A DNA stretch of 23,106 nucleotides from Pseudomonadota bacterium (lineage in GTDB: Bacteria; Pseudomonadota; Alphaproteobacteria; Rhizobiales; Hyphomicrobiaceae): positions 1-23,106 of the forward strand of contig JAEYYQ010000205.1 in assembly GCA_023428365.1 (NCBI GenBank). Direction: 5' to 3'. The first letter of the stretch is position 1. Each line of letters opens with the position of its first letter. Shown one piece after another: positions 7,023 to 16,073 of this stretch. Below the pieces are notes generated by a model that saw only the letters and a program-made list of their open reading frames with translations, made no database searches and was not told the DNA's origin. The translations under genes and the position numbers were made by a program.

Positions 7023-7322
7023 ATGATACCCCTGCTGCTTTTCATCGACTACCTGCTGAACCTGTACACGTGGGTCATCATTGCCAGCGTGATCTTTTCA
7101 TGGCTCATCGCTTTCAATGTCATCAATCCCTACAACCAGTTCGTGCGGTCGGTGTGGCAGGCTCTCAATGCCGTCACAGAGCCGTTGTTAAGGCCGATCC
7201 GCAACTTCATGCCTGACCTAGGCGGACTGGACCTGTCACCCATCGTTCTGCTTCTTGGCATCTTCTTCATCCGGTCTGTCGTGATTCACGGTTGGCTGAT
7301 CGGTGGGCTTCTCGCGGGTTGA
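7023..7322 (+). CDS. YggT family membrane protein
   Basis: 99 residues. Two hydrophobic segments (about 4-30 and 70-95) flank a conserved loop with INPYNQFV and [19 protein letters not shown]. The L-R-P-I-R and G-G-x-D-x-S-P motifs are hallmarks of YggT, a small inner-membrane family of uncertain role, linked in some bacteria to osmotic tolerance or to division-site and envelope functions. The start is the ATG at 7023, with GAGGAG upstream; the frame extends further left without support. It begins a tightly packed run with the DUF167 gene and folD, an order known in alphaproteobacteria. Its stop overlaps the probable start of the DUF167 gene. Confidence 0.9.
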   Translation: MIPLLLFIDYLLNLYTWVIIASVIFSWLIAFNVINPYNQFVRSVWQALNAVTEPLLRPIRNFMPDLGGLDLSPIVLLLGIFFIRSVVIHGWLIGGLLAG

Positions 7323-7675
7323 GCGCACAGCCGACGAATTCGGGCGTCTGGCGGCCGGCTGACGGCGGTGTGGTTTTGCGCGTGCGGCTGACGCCGCGCG
7401 GCGCAAAGGATGCCGTTGAGGGGCTCGAAAAAACCGCCGACGGAGTTGCCATCAAGGCGCGGGTTCGGGCTCTGCCTGAAAATGGAGCAGCCAACGCGGC
7501 GCTGCAGCGGCTCATTGCGGATTGGCTATCGTTGCCAAAGACCACGGTGGCGATTTCGGCTGGTACAAAATCGCGAGTCAAGGCTGTGACGGTCAGCGGC
7601 GATGCGACCGACTTAGGCCGCTTGATCGAGAGCAAGCTGGCCGGTTGGCTCAACACGGAGAGAGCGGCAAAGTGA
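7319..7675 (+). CDS. DUF167 (YggU family) protein
   Basis: About 118 residues. The core reads [20 protein letters not shown], then [22 protein letters not shown], then [11 protein letters not shown]. These are the signature stretches of the DUF167/YggU family: a small alpha/beta cytoplasmic protein of unknown biochemical function, commonly next to YggT. The start is uncertain. The TTG at 7319 overlaps the YggT stop as TTGA and suits the family's usual length; a TTG at 7292 would add 9 residues. Neither has a strong ribosome binding site, so translation is probably coupled to YggT. The stop overlaps the folD start as TGATG. Confidence 0.85.
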   Translation: MSAQPTNSGVWRPADGGVVLRVRLTPRGAKDAVEGLEKTADGVAIKARVRALPENGAANAALQRLIADWLSLPKTTVAISAGTKSRVKAVTVSGDATDLGRLIESKLAGWLNTERAAK

Positions 7676-8544
7676 TGGGCGCGCAGATCATCGACGGAAA
7701 GGCCATGGCCGCGAAGGTCCGGGAGGCGGTCGCTGCCGATGTGGCGGCGCTCAAGCGCGAAACCGGCGTGACAGCCGGATTGGCGGTTGTGATTGTCGGT
7801 GACGATCCCGCCAGTCATGTCTATGTGCGGAATAAGGCGCGTTCGACCGTTGAAGTTGGGATGCAATCGTTCGAGCATCGCCTGCCGGAAACGACCAGCG
7901 AGGCTGAGCTGCTGGATTTGATTGCTCGCCTCAATCGCGACGTCTCGGTTCACGGAATCCTGGTTCAGCTCCCTCTTCCTGGTCAGATCGACTCGCGCAG
8001 GGTGATCGAGGCGATTGATCCGGACAAGGACGTCGACGGCTTCCATCCCGTCAATGTCGGGCGGTTGTCGGCGGGCGAGAGATCGCTGGTGCCGTGCACG
8101 CCCTCTGGATGCATCATCCTGGCGAAGTCGGTGCGCGCCGATTTGAAAGGCGTTGAGGCTGTCGTTGTCGGACGTTCCAACATCGTTGGCAAGCCGGTTG
8201 CGCAACTGTTGCTGCGCGAAGATTGCACGGTGACGATTGCCCATTCCAGAACGCGGGATTTGCCAGCCGTGGTTCGGCGGGCCGATCTGGTGATTGCCGC
8301 TGTAGGCCGGCCGGAAATGGTGCGCGGTGACTGGATCAAGCCGGGAGCTATCGTGATCGACGTCGGGATCAACCGGGTTGAAGGCGCAGGCGGCAAGGCG
8401 AAACTGGTCGGGGATGTCGCGTTTGACGAAGCCATCAAGACGGCAGGCGCGATCACTCCGGTTCCGGGTGGTGTCGGTCCAATGACGATTGCGTGCCTGC
8501 TGCAGAACACGGTGATTGCGGCGCGCAACCAAATCGGAATCTAG
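7675..8544 (+). CDS. folD: Methylenetetrahydrofolate dehydrogenase / cyclohydrolase FolD
   Basis: A 289-residue bifunctional enzyme that oxidises 5,10-methylene-THF to methenyl-THF with NADP+ and hydrolyses it to 10-formyl-THF, feeding cytoplasmic one-carbon metabolism. Catalytic Tyr50 and Lys54 lie in YVRNK, matching E. coli numbering. Other family motifs are [29 protein letters not shown] in the nucleotide-binding domain, and [10 protein letters not shown] near the C-terminus. Length is typical. The ATG at 7675 overlaps the DUF167 stop, with GGAGAGAG upstream. The open frame extends left to 7522, but inside the DUF167 gene and without family similarity. Confidence 0.98.
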   Translation: MGAQIIDGKAMAAKVREAVAADVAALKRETGVTAGLAVVIVGDDPASHVYVRNKARSTVEVGMQSFEHRLPETTSEAELLDLIARLNRDVSVHGILVQLPLPGQIDSRRVIEAIDPDKDVDGFHPVNVGRLSAGERSLVPCTPSGCIILAKSVRADLKGVEAVVVGRSNIVGKPVAQLLLREDCTVTIAHSRTRDLPAVVRRADLVIAAVGRPEMVRGDWIKPGAIVIDVGINRVEGAGGKAKLVGDVAFDEAIKTAGAITPVPGGVGPMTIACLLQNTVIAARNQIGI

Positions 8545-8580
8545 CCGCCTGGCGTTGTTCGAAGGGTACGGGAGGCTGGA

Positions 8581-9384
8581 ATGTCTGAGCCGATTGATGT
8601 TTGCGTTGCTGGTGCTTCTGGCGGTGTGGGCCAGCAGCTCATTGCCGAGATCCTGAGGCGGCCGGAACAGTTTCGGCTGGTGAGCGCCATCACCCGCAAG
8701 ACGGCTGGAGAAGATATCGGTTCGGTTGTCGTCGGACGAGCATGCGGTGTGATCGCGACCGACAGTATCGAGAAGGCGCTGGACGCCAAGCCGTCAGTCC
8801 TGATCGATTACACTCATCCTTCCGCTGTTCGCGATAACATCGCAGCAGCCTTTGCGCGTGGCATTCACGTTGTCATCGGCACCACCGGCTTCTTCGACGA
8901 CGATTTTGAGCGGATCGACGAGGCGGCAAAGCGCGCGGGCGTTGGCGCCATCACCGGCAACTTTTCTCTCACTGCCGCGCTGATGCTGCACTTCTCAAAG
9001 ATTGCGGCGCGCTACGTTCCGCACTGGGAAGTGATTGAATATGCGGGGGCACATAAGCCCGATGTGCCGAGCGGCACTGCGCGAGAAATTGCCGAGGAAC
9101 TTGGCCGCGTACGTGCCCCCCATGTGCAATTGCAGGGCGATCAGTTGATCGGTCCTGTGGAGGCACGTGGCGCGAAAGTCGGCGGGGCGCACGTTCATTC
9201 CGTGCGCCTGCCCGGATGCCCGCTGGCGGTCGAAGTCATTTTCGGACTGAAGGGTGAGCGACTGATCCTGCGCCACGATGAGCAGGACAATACGATCTTT
9301 GTGGAAGGATCCCTGCTTGCGGCACGGGAGGTCCGAACCATCAAAGGCCTCGTCAGAGGCCTGGATACGTTGCTGATCAAATAA
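8581..9384 (+). CDS. dapB: DapB-like dihydrodipicolinate reductase lacking the catalytic His pair
   Basis: 267 residues with the DapB fold. The N-terminus has GASGGVG for NAD(P)H, then DYTHPSAVRDN and VIGTTGF, then GNFSLTAALML and a PSGTA motif. True DapB reduces hydroxy-tetrahydrodipicolinate in lysine and cell-wall synthesis and carries E-A-H-H-x-H-K-x-D-A-P-S-G-T. Here the segment reads EYAGAHKPDVPSGT, so Ala155 and Gly156 replace E. coli His159/His160, while Lys159 (equivalent of Lys163) is kept. The start is ATG 8581, 36 bases after folD, with GGGAGG upstream. The neighbours are not dap genes. It may be a paralogue with another substrate; family placement is good, DapB activity is doubtful. 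Confidence 0.78.
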   Translation: MSEPIDVCVAGASGGVGQQLIAEILRRPEQFRLVSAITRKTAGEDIGSVVVGRACGVIATDSIEKALDAKPSVLIDYTHPSAVRDNIAAAFARGIHVVIGTTGFFDDDFERIDEAAKRAGVGAITGNFSLTAALMLHFSKIAARYVPHWEVIEYAGAHKPDVPSGTAREIAEELGRVRAPHVQLQGDQLIGPVEARGAKVGGAHVHSVRLPGCPLAVEVIFGLKGERLILRHDEQDNTIFVEGSLLAAREVRTIKGLVRGLDTLLIK

Positions 9385-9545
9385 GATCGCTTTTTTGCCT
9401 CTGAAAAACCGATGCTGCGTAAGGCTTCAAACTGCATTTCACGCTCGCGGGCGCGTTCCGTGACTTGATGTTCTTTCAAGTTCCGAAACGGGCTCCGTGG
9501 GTCGATGCTTCTCCACCTGCGCGAGCGCGCGTCGCTTACAGTCGA

Positions 9546-11120
9546 TCATTCTGCCAGCCCCGCTTTCCGCAGACCGTCGGCAAATATCGAAAGGTGTTCG
9601 CGGCGGCTGATCGGGAGCCAATCCGTGACATTTGAAACCCGCAGCGCCGGATCGAGCTTTCTCACCTCCTCGATTGCGCGTCTTGCCTCCTCCTGCCGAC
9701 CACCGAGGGCTCGGGTCGCTGCAATCAGCGCCGCCACCATGAGAAAGCTCGGCAGATTGCTGTACGATCGTTCCGCCCACGCAGATGCCGTCGCGATTCG
9801 ACCGGCAAATAAATGCGCCATCGCGATCCCCGCCTGCATGCGATAGAGCTCGGGGTCGACGGGGCTCAATCTCATAGCCCGCTCGAAGTGCGCGATTGCA
9901 TCCTCGCATTCGCCGTGCCAGGTCCGAAGGAAGCCGCCGAGGAACCAAGCCGACGCCAGATTGGGATTCAGAAATACGGCCCTGTCGAGAAGCGCGATAC
10001 CGCCATCGAGATCGCCGGTCAGATGTGCCAACGCGTGGCCCCCTCGCGTGAGCGCCACAGCATCGTCTCTACCCAATTCGACGGCGCGGCGCGCCAGACG
10101 TTCTCCCTCAGCGATTTCTCGTGCGCGATTTTCCGACCAACCGTTGATCTTGCGCCAGAAGTACGACCAGGCAGCCATGGCATGCGCGGCCGCGAAATCG
10201 GGATCGAGTTCGATACTTCTCTGGAAAAGAGACAAGGCTTCTTCGATAGCCTCTTGTGTGCCCCGATGCATGTGGGCGATCCCGCGCAGGTAACAATCGT
10301 AGGCGTTCAGATTGGCTGTCGGCTTGTTCTTGGCACGCTCGATTTCGGCCAGTTCCACCTGCGGAGCAATCGCGCCAGCAACGCTCGCTGCGATTTCATC
10401 CTGAACCTCGAAGATATCTTCGAGCCGTCCTTCGAAACGCTCTGCCCAAAGGTGTGCTCCGGTCGAAGCCTCGATAAGCTGCCCTGTGATGCGAATGCGA
10501 TCACCAGCCTTGCGCAAGCTGCCTTCCAGCACGTAGCCGACACCGAGTTCCTGGCCCACTTGCTTCACGTCTACATTTCGGCCCTGGTACGTAAAGCTCG
10601 AATTGCGCGCGATCACGAACAGCCACCGCACGCGCGAAAGCGCCGTGATAATCTCCTCCACAACCCCATCTGCGAAATAGGCCTGCTCAGGATCACCGCT
10701 CAAATTCTGAAACGGCAAAACAGCAATGGACGGCTTACTTGGAAGAAGGAGCGCAGGACGCGAAATGCCGGTTGCCGGGCCGGACACATCAGCCAACCGA
10801 TCGGACGCTTGCGTTTCGGTGACGTCGCCCACGAAGCGGAAGCCTTTTCGCGGGACCGTGCGAACGAGGTGCTGCTTCTCGCCACTATCTCCGATGGCCT
10901 TGCGAACCGCTTTGATGTGGCTGGTGAGCGTCGATTCCGAAACGATGCGTCCGCCCCACACAGCGTCAATTATATGATCCTTGCTCACCACATGATCGCG
11001 GTTCTGAACCAAGTAGAGCAGCAGATCGAAGACTTGTGGCCCAACGCCGACGGCCTTCGCAGCCCGCGTTAGCTCGCGGCGCTCGGGATCGAGGACACAG
11101 TCTGAAAACAGGAATTGCAC
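9546..11120 (-). CDS. Winged-helix DNA-binding regulator with TolB-N/FlgO-like and TPR domains
   Basis: 524 residues from a GTG at 11120. Residues 1-98 form an OmpR/PhoB-type winged helix (SKDHIIDAVWGGRIVSEST, then VRTVPRKGFRFVG), as in CadC-like regulators. Residues about 130-260 (SIAVLPFQNLSGDPEQAYFA, then EGSLRKAGDRIRITGQL) match the domain often placed between a winged helix or cyclase domain and TPRs. From about 270 on there are tetratricopeptide repeats (for example AIEEALSLFQRSIELDPDF). There is no membrane segment and no nucleotide cyclase catalytic domain, although relatives are often labelled adenylate cyclase. GGAG precedes the GTG; an in-frame ATG at 11279 is further upstream without support. 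It is divergent from the NmrA-like gene and may regulate it, but this is unproven. Confidence 0.85.
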   Translation of the reverse strand: MQFLFSDCVLDPERRELTRAAKAVGVGPQVFDLLLYLVQNRDHVVSKDHIIDAVWGGRIVSESTLTSHIKAVRKAIGDSGEKQHLVRTVPRKGFRFVGDVTETQASDRLADVSGPATGISRPALLLPSKPSIAVLPFQNLSGDPEQAYFADGVVEEIITALSRVRWLFVIARNSSFTYQGRNVDVKQVGQELGVGYVLEGSLRKAGDRIRITGQLIEASTGAHLWAERFEGRLEDIFEVQDEIAASVAGAIAPQVELAEIERAKNKPTANLNAYDCYLRGIAHMHRGTQEAIEEALSLFQRSIELDPDFAAAHAMAAWSYFWRKINGWSENRAREIAEGERLARRAVELGRDDAVALTRGGHALAHLTGDLDGGIALLDRAVFLNPNLASAWFLGGFLRTWHGECEDAIAHFERAMRLSPVDPELYRMQAGIAMAHLFAGRIATASAWAERSYSNLPSFLMVAALIAATRALGGRQEEARRAIEEVRKLDPALRVSNVTDWLPISRREHLSIFADGLRKAGLAE

Positions 11121-11323
11121 GTGGAACTCCGCCAGCAGCCGACCGGAGAGTGTTGGTCTGGGAACATAGCATGATACCGGCCTCGGCTGGGGCTTTGGAC
11201 GTATTTCCAAGGTAAACCAAAGGATATTTGAAGGCCGCCGCAAAGCCTTTCTGCGGCACCCGAGGCAATCTCCATGCAATGGCGACGCCAGCGCAGCGCG
11301 GCGTCGATTATAGGAGATGTCCC
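11121..11323. promoter_or_regulatory. Divergent promoter region
   Basis: 203 bases between the divergent winged-helix regulator and the NmrA-like gene. It must hold promoters for both. I see no clear sigma-70 boxes or operator repeats; AGGAG at 11312-11316 is the ribosome binding site of the rightward gene. Confidence 0.4.
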
Positions 11324-12079
11324 GTGAAAATCGTCGTCATCGGGGGGACAGGACTCATCGGGTCGAAGGTCGTCGGCCTGCTACGTGGGAAGGGCCACGA
11401 CGTCTTGGCTGCGTCCCCCAACACCGGCGTCAATACCATCACACGCGAGGGTCTTGCGGAGGCGCTTTCGGGCGCAAGCGTTGTCGTCGACGTGGCTAAC
11501 GCGCCGTCGTTTGAGGATACGGCCGTACTGGAATTCTTCGAGACTTCGGGCCGCAATCTGCTCGCTGCGGAGGCTGCAGCCGGCGTCGGCCATCACGTGG
11601 CACTCTCTGTTGTGGGCGCCGATCGCCTTCCAGACAGCGGCTACATGCGAGCCAAGGTGACACAGGAGAAACTCATTCAAGGGTCGAAGACCCCGTACAC
11701 GATCGTCCGGTCGACCCAGTTCTTCGAGTTCGTCGGGGCGATCACCCAATCGGTTTCGGACGGGACTGCGATCCGCGTGTCGCCCGCGCTTCTCCAGCCG
11801 GTCGCTTCAGATGATGTGGCCTCGGTGCTGACCGAGGTCGCCATGGACAAACCAGTAAACGGAATCATGGAACTGGCGGGGCCAGAAAAGATCCCGCTCG
11901 ACGCTCTGGTGAGATCTCATCTGAAAGCAACGGGCGACCGCCGCCAAGTCATCGCAGACATCCACGCCCGCTACTTCGGCACCGAACTCGACGATCGGTC
12001 GCTCACGCCGGGCGTGGCAACTCTGCTGGGTGCGATCCGTTTCGAAGACTGGCTGCGCCGTCCGTCCGCAGAAGTCTGA
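11324..12079 (+). CDS. NAD(P)H-binding protein, NmrA / atypical SDR family
   Basis: 251 residues from a GTG at 11324, with AGGAG 7 bases upstream. The N-terminus has the Rossmann motif VVIGGTGLIGSKV (about residues 4-16), followed by a short SDR-like core with HHVALSVVGADRL, YMRAKVTQEK and TPYTIVRSTQFFEF. It lacks the catalytic Tyr-x3-Lys of classical SDRs as an active pair, as in NmrA/SDR-a5 proteins. These act as NAD(P) sensors or as reductases of quinones and small carbonyls; which applies here cannot be told. It opens a rightward series of oxidoreductase and hydrolase genes with an AraC regulator. The longer frame from 11228 has no ribosome binding site. Confidence 0.85.
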   Translation: MKIVVIGGTGLIGSKVVGLLRGKGHDVLAASPNTGVNTITREGLAEALSGASVVVDVANAPSFEDTAVLEFFETSGRNLLAAEAAAGVGHHVALSVVGADRLPDSGYMRAKVTQEKLIQGSKTPYTIVRSTQFFEFVGAITQSVSDGTAIRVSPALLQPVASDDVASVLTEVAMDKPVNGIMELAGPEKIPLDALVRSHLKATGDRRQVIADIHARYFGTELDDRSLTPGVATLLGAIRFEDWLRRPSAEV

Positions 12080-12126
12080 CCTCGTCATTGGCAACCATAA
12101 AACACTTCACTGCCAGGAGATCCCAC

Positions 12127-12198
12127 ATGCTCAAAACAATTTGTACCCCCTTCATACGCGACATCGAAACGTTCGCGACTGTCGAGAGGGTCGCGTGA
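12127..12198 (+). CDS. Possible 23-residue leader ORF coupled to the SDR gene
   Basis: ATG at 12127 with a very good AGGAG 8 bases upstream opens a 23-codon frame (MLKTICTPFIRD...). Its TGA at 12196-12198 overlaps the ATG of the next gene as TGATG. The ribosome binding site is better than the SDR gene's own, so the short frame may drive SDR translation by coupling. It could also be the remnant of a deleted gene. The peptide resembles nothing I know. Confidence 0.4.
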   Translation: MLKTICTPFIRDIETFATVERVA

Positions 12199-12950
12199 TG
12201 GGTACACTCGCAGGAAAGGTCGTGATCGTAACCGGCGGAAGCTCCGGTATCGGCCGAGCGGCGGCTCTCGGCTTTGCTGCACAGGCCGCTAACGTTCTGA
12301 TTACGGGGCGCCGCGAGGAACCTCTCGCGGAGGTCGCGGCAGTCCATCCTAACATCATCGGCCATGTTGCCGACGTGGCCCAGCCGGATGATGCCAGCCA
12401 CACCGTCGCCCAGGCGATAAGCCGCTGGGGCCGCCTCGATGCGCTCGTGAATAATGCCGGTGCGGGAGCTATCCTTCCGTTGGCCGAAGCGACCGCAGAT
12501 CAGATCGCTCGCATCTTCTCGGTCAATGTTGTCGGGCCCAGTCTCCTGGCCGCCGCTGCGCTACCCCACCTCGCGCAAAGCAATGGCGCGATCATCAACG
12601 TCTCCAGCACATTTGGACACAAGGCGGCTGCCGACCTCTCCCATTACGCCGCCAGCAAGGCAGCACTGGAGCATCTGACGCGGTGCTGGGCTCTCGAACT
12701 CGCCCCTCAAGGTATCCGCGTCAATGCCATCGCAGCCGGACCGACGGAGTCGAACGCACTGACCGGCATGATGGGGCTGTCTCCTGAAGCTGCCGCAGCC
12801 ATCGAAGCGCAGGAGCGCGAACACATTCCCCTCAAGCGGCGTGGTGTGCCCGACGACGTGGCGCGATGGATCGTATCGCTTGCCGGGCAACACGCAGAAT
12901 GGGTGACAGGCCAGATCATCACCATCGATGGCGGGCTGAGCGTGACCTGA
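12198..12950 (+). CDS. Short-chain dehydrogenase/reductase
   Basis: A 250-residue classical SDR expected to oxidise or reduce an alcohol/carbonyl with NAD(P)(H). Motifs in order: TGGSSGIG (about 13-20), NNAG, the catalytic Ser in NVSS, YAASK (Tyr-x3-Lys), the PTES loop after the active site, and a C-terminal GQIITIDGG typical of the fabG-like group. Arg after the first strand (ITGRREE) suggests NADPH preference. The ATG at 12198 overlaps the stop of a 23-codon frame; earlier starts in frame lack support. Substrate is unknown. It sits between an NmrA-like protein and an AraC regulator, all on the same strand. Confidence 0.94.
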   Translation: MGTLAGKVVIVTGGSSGIGRAAALGFAAQAANVLITGRREEPLAEVAAVHPNIIGHVADVAQPDDASHTVAQAISRWGRLDALVNNAGAGAILPLAEATADQIARIFSVNVVGPSLLAAAALPHLAQSNGAIINVSSTFGHKAAADLSHYAASKAALEHLTRCWALELAPQGIRVNAIAAGPTESNALTGMMGLSPEAAAAIEAQEREHIPLKRRGVPDDVARWIVSLAGQHAEWVTGQIITIDGGLSVT

Positions 12951-12997
12951 CAGTTCCCGTTGCCGAGGTTTGAAGCCGTCACATTGCGAGGCGTACC

Positions 12998-13891
12998 ATG
13001 GACGAGGAGGATCAGCGGCGGCATCCCGCCAATGCCGAAATGGCACGCGTTCTGAAAACCGAGCCGCTCAACATTGTTTCCGGGCTTGATCCCTCCAGCG
13101 GCGGAATCGCTCATTGGAAGCATGGTGCCCTGCACGATGTCGTTCAACCGATGGCCGATCATGTGATCATGACGTACATCGACACCATGCAACCCCTGGA
13201 GCGACGGACAGGTCGAAGCATTGCGACTGGGGTGGCACGCCCGGGGGTCGTGACGATCATCCCAGCAGGCACGAGCGCGCGATGGGACATCACCGGCGCC
13301 GTCGACGTTGTGCAGCTCTACCTTCCGCAGAAGACGCTGGAGCGAATCTCGGCTGAAGCCGGAAAAGCGGCGCCAGGCGACTTGTTGGAGCGGACAGGCC
13401 ATTTAGATCCCATCACATCTCGCCTACTCACCACGGCCGCCGAAGCGCTCGACGGGAATGAAGCGCTGGACGCACTCTTTCGGCAACAACTGACAGATCT
13501 GCTAGCAACCCGGCTGTTGGCAGCGCATGTTGGAATGCCGGTCGCGCCTCAGGCGGTATCAGGTGGGCTGCCTCCCAGAGTTCTGCGTCGCGCGATCGAG
13601 CGCCTTCGTTCCGAGAGCGACGCCGACGTCTCGCTGGCTGCCCTGGCCGCAGACGCTGGACTCTCGCGCTTTCATTTCTGCCGCGCATTCAAGGAAAGTA
13701 CGGGGATGCCACCGCATGTCTGGCTCCGGCAGTACCGATTGGAGCAGGCAAAGGCCATGTTGCGCGATCCATCCATGTCGGTCATCGCCGTTGCCGTGAC
13801 GCTCGGCTATGCGTCCCAGACGGCTTTCGCCGCGGCATTCAAGAAGCTGACCGGCGTATCTCCCAGCGAATTTCGGCGCCTGGCAACTTGA
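12998..13891 (+). CDS. AraC/XylS family transcriptional regulator
   Basis: 297 residues. The C-terminal domain (about 195-297) carries the two AraC helix-turn-helix units: VSLAALAADAGLSRFHFCRAF and then SVIAVAVTLGYASQTAFAAAF, ending with the family signature around KLTGVSPSEFRR. The N-terminal ~190 residues would bind an effector or dimerise; they look like the small cupin-like domain in AraC proteins of oxidoreductase clusters. GAGG precedes the ATG. It lies 47 bases after the SDR gene and before the metallo-beta-lactamase gene, so it is the likely activator of the surrounding series, perhaps in response to an electrophile or aromatic compound (inference). Confidence 0.95.
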   Translation: MDEEDQRRHPANAEMARVLKTEPLNIVSGLDPSSGGIAHWKHGALHDVVQPMADHVIMTYIDTMQPLERRTGRSIATGVARPGVVTIIPAGTSARWDITGAVDVVQLYLPQKTLERISAEAGKAAPGDLLERTGHLDPITSRLLTTAAEALDGNEALDALFRQQLTDLLATRLLAAHVGMPVAPQAVSGGLPPRVLRRAIERLRSESDADVSLAALAADAGLSRFHFCRAFKESTGMPPHVWLRQYRLEQAKAMLRDPSMSVIAVAVTLGYASQTAFAAAFKKLTGVSPSEFRRLAT

Positions 13892-14020
13892 CAGCAATTC
13901 CTCTGCAATCGCCGCAATCGCTCTGGCGCGGCACCTGACGCGCTTCGCTAAATCATCCGTACGCCCAAACGCCCGGGCGAAACGAATTGGTTCAGTGACA
14001 TAGCCGAAGGAGCTCCTGAA

Positions 14021-14959
14021 ATGTTGGACGTAACGACACAACCGAATTTGGGCACCATCTCGCAACCCGCTAGATCACGGCCTGACGAGTTGGTCCCGTC
14101 GCGCTATGCGGTGCGGGTCGGCGACATTGACGTGCTGGTGGTCAGCGATGGTGTGCTCCCGCTCCCAACCGCAATGTTGGCACACAACGCCGATCCGTCC
14201 CTCCGGGCGGCTTGGCTGGACGACATGTTCCTGCCGCCGGACGCTTTCGACTGGTCGCTGAACGTGGTCGTCGTGCGCAGCGGCGGGCAGACCATACTCA
14301 TCGACGCTGGGCTAGGGTTGGACCCGGACTTGAACTTGCCGCGGGCCGGGCAGTTGATCAAGCGACTGGAGGCCGCCGGCATCGAGCTTGCTTCCGTGAC
14401 CGACGTGGTACTGACCCACATGCATATGGACCACATTGGCGGGCTGCTCGTCGATGGAGTGAAGGACCGGCTGCGTTCGGACCTGCGAATCCACGTGGCG
14501 GCCGCCGAGGTCAAGTTCTGGGAGGCGCCCGATTTCACACATGCTTCCATGCCGCAGGGATTTCCAGACGCGCTTCGGTCGGCCGCCAAGCGGTTCGCGA
14601 AAGAGTACCGCAGCCAGCTGCGGTTGTTCGATGAAGAGTACGAGGTGGCGCCTGGCGTCGTCGTCCATCGCACCGGCGGCCACACCCCCGGGCACAGCGT
14701 CGTCCGTCTGGCATCCGGCAGCGACCGGCTGACGTTCGCCGGCGACGCTGTGTTCGCGGTCGGGTTCGACCACCCCGACTGGCACAATGGGTTCGAACAT
14801 AACCCCGAAGAGGCGGCCCGCGTTCGCGTCCGCCTTTTGCGGGAGCTGGCGGAGACGGGCGAGATGCTGGTGGCGACTCACCTTCCGTTCCCATCCGTTG
14901 GCCGGGTGGCGGTTGATGGCGACGCCTTTCGTTGGGTGCCGGTCTTCTGGGACTACTAA
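14021..14959 (+). CDS. Metallo-beta-lactamase-fold hydrolase
   Basis: 312 residues with the zinc-ligand motif THMHMDH (His133, His135, Asp137, His138), then GGHTPGHS, a GDAVFAV aspartate and a C-terminal ATHLPFP histidine. It is a di-zinc hydrolase of the MBL fold; lactonases, quorum-quenching enzymes and arylsulfatase-like members all share these features, so the substrate is open. No signal peptide is seen, so it should be cytoplasmic. AAGGAG lies 8 bases before the ATG. A 129-base gap from the AraC gene leaves room for its own promoter. Confidence 0.9.
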   Translation: MLDVTTQPNLGTISQPARSRPDELVPSRYAVRVGDIDVLVVSDGVLPLPTAMLAHNADPSLRAAWLDDMFLPPDAFDWSLNVVVVRSGGQTILIDAGLGLDPDLNLPRAGQLIKRLEAAGIELASVTDVVLTHMHMDHIGGLLVDGVKDRLRSDLRIHVAAAEVKFWEAPDFTHASMPQGFPDALRSAAKRFAKEYRSQLRLFDEEYEVAPGVVVHRTGGHTPGHSVVRLASGSDRLTFAGDAVFAVGFDHPDWHNGFEHNPEEAARVRVRLLRELAETGEMLVATHLPFPSVGRVAVDGDAFRWVPVFWDY

Positions 14960-15161
14960 CCCCTGGGACCGAACGAGACGACCGCACGGGTTAAGCAATC
15001 GATCGATCGGCGTCAGCTCGTCCACAAGCCGGTCGACCCTCACGCCCGCGCTGCACGAACGGCTTTAACACCGCTCTCTTCATCACTTGCCGCGACACGA
15101 CGCGACCTCGGGCGTTGTTGTAACGCGCTCAACTTATTCTCAAACCAAAGGAATGCACGCG

Positions 15162-15992
15162 ATGCCTACGATCACCAGCAAGGATGGCGTCCAGATCTTC
15201 TACAAGGATTGGGGCCCAAAGACCGCGCAAGCGATCGTCTTTCACCACGGCTGGCCGCTCAGCGCCGACGATTGGGATACGCAGATGCTCTATTTTCTGG
15301 GCAAAGGGTATCGCGTCATCGCTCATGACCGCCGCGGTCACGGCCGGTCCAGTCAGGTCAGTGATGGACACGACATGGACCACTACACTGCGGACATCGC
15401 AGCCGTTGTCGAGCATCTTGACCTGCGCAACGCCATTCATATCGGACACTCGACCGGCGGCGGCGAAGCCACGCGCTATGTCGCGCGCCACGGCAAAGGC
15501 CGCGTAGCCAAGCTCGTCCTCATCGGCGCGGTTCCCCCGATCATGATCAAAACACCTGCTAGTCCGGGAGGGTTGCCAATCGACGTGTTCGATGCACTGC
15601 GCAAGGATCTCGCAGCCAATCGCTCGCAGTTCTATCTCGAATTCGCGAGCGGCCCCTTCTACGGCTACAACCGCCCCGACTCGAAGCCGTCCCAGGCCGT
15701 CATCTGGAACTGGTGGCGGCAGGCGATGATGGGTGGCGCCAAGGCGCAGCACGACGGCATCAAGGCGTTCTCAGAAACAGACTTCACCGAGGATCTGAAG
15801 GCCATCGGCGTGCCCACGCTGGTGATGCACGGCGATGACGACCAGATCGTTCCAATTGCCAACTCGGCGCCCCTATCGGCCAAGCTCCTGAAGAACGGAA
15901 CGCTCAAGATCTACGATGGGCTCCCTCACGGCATGTGTACGACCCATGCCGATATCATCAACACCGACCTCCTGAAATTCATCACCGACTGA
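15162..15992 (+). CDS. Alpha/beta hydrolase, non-heme haloperoxidase / arylesterase-like
   Basis: 276 residues with the alpha/beta hydrolase triad: Ser97 in GHSTGGG, an Asp in HGDDDQIVP (225-227) and His256 in [17 protein letters not shown] near the N-terminus and [11 protein letters not shown] are typical of the cofactor-free haloperoxidase/esterase branch, which also performs perhydrolysis. No signal peptide. The ATG at 15162 (MPTITSKDG) matches the usual N-terminus; AAAGGA lies upstream. Starts at 15153 and 15087 are less likely. About 200 bases with no gene separate it from the MBL gene. Confidence 0.93.
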   Translation: MPTITSKDGVQIFYKDWGPKTAQAIVFHHGWPLSADDWDTQMLYFLGKGYRVIAHDRRGHGRSSQVSDGHDMDHYTADIAAVVEHLDLRNAIHIGHSTGGGEATRYVARHGKGRVAKLVLIGAVPPIMIKTPASPGGLPIDVFDALRKDLAANRSQFYLEFASGPFYGYNRPDSKPSQAVIWNWWRQAMMGGAKAQHDGIKAFSETDFTEDLKAIGVPTLVMHGDDDQIVPIANSAPLSAKLLKNGTLKIYDGLPHGMCTTHADIINTDLLKFITD

Positions 15993-16073
15993 CGTTCGTA
16001 AAATTCCGCACAAGGACCGACTCCATTGCGAAACAGAGGATGGAGACGTGCGGCCAATCGAGAGGACAATCTC

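Noticed and set aside
7829..7851. GGAAT, 14 bases, then CGTT inside folD
   Set aside because: The spacer is too short for the family and the site lies inside coding sequence, so it is a chance match.
7267..8532. 421-codon minus-strand frame across DUF167 and folD
   Set aside because: It is antisense to unmistakable conserved genes and has no family features.
9345..9362. Perfect inverted repeat AGGCCTC-GTCA-GAGGCCT
   Set aside because: It lies in the 3' coding end of the DapB-like gene and has no T-run on the plus strand; on the minus strand only TTGAT follows, too weak to call a terminator.
9813..11072. Long (419-codon) plus-strand frame antisense to the winged-helix/TPR gene
   Set aside because: The opposite strand has clear domains; this frame is a shadow produced by GC-rich codon bias.
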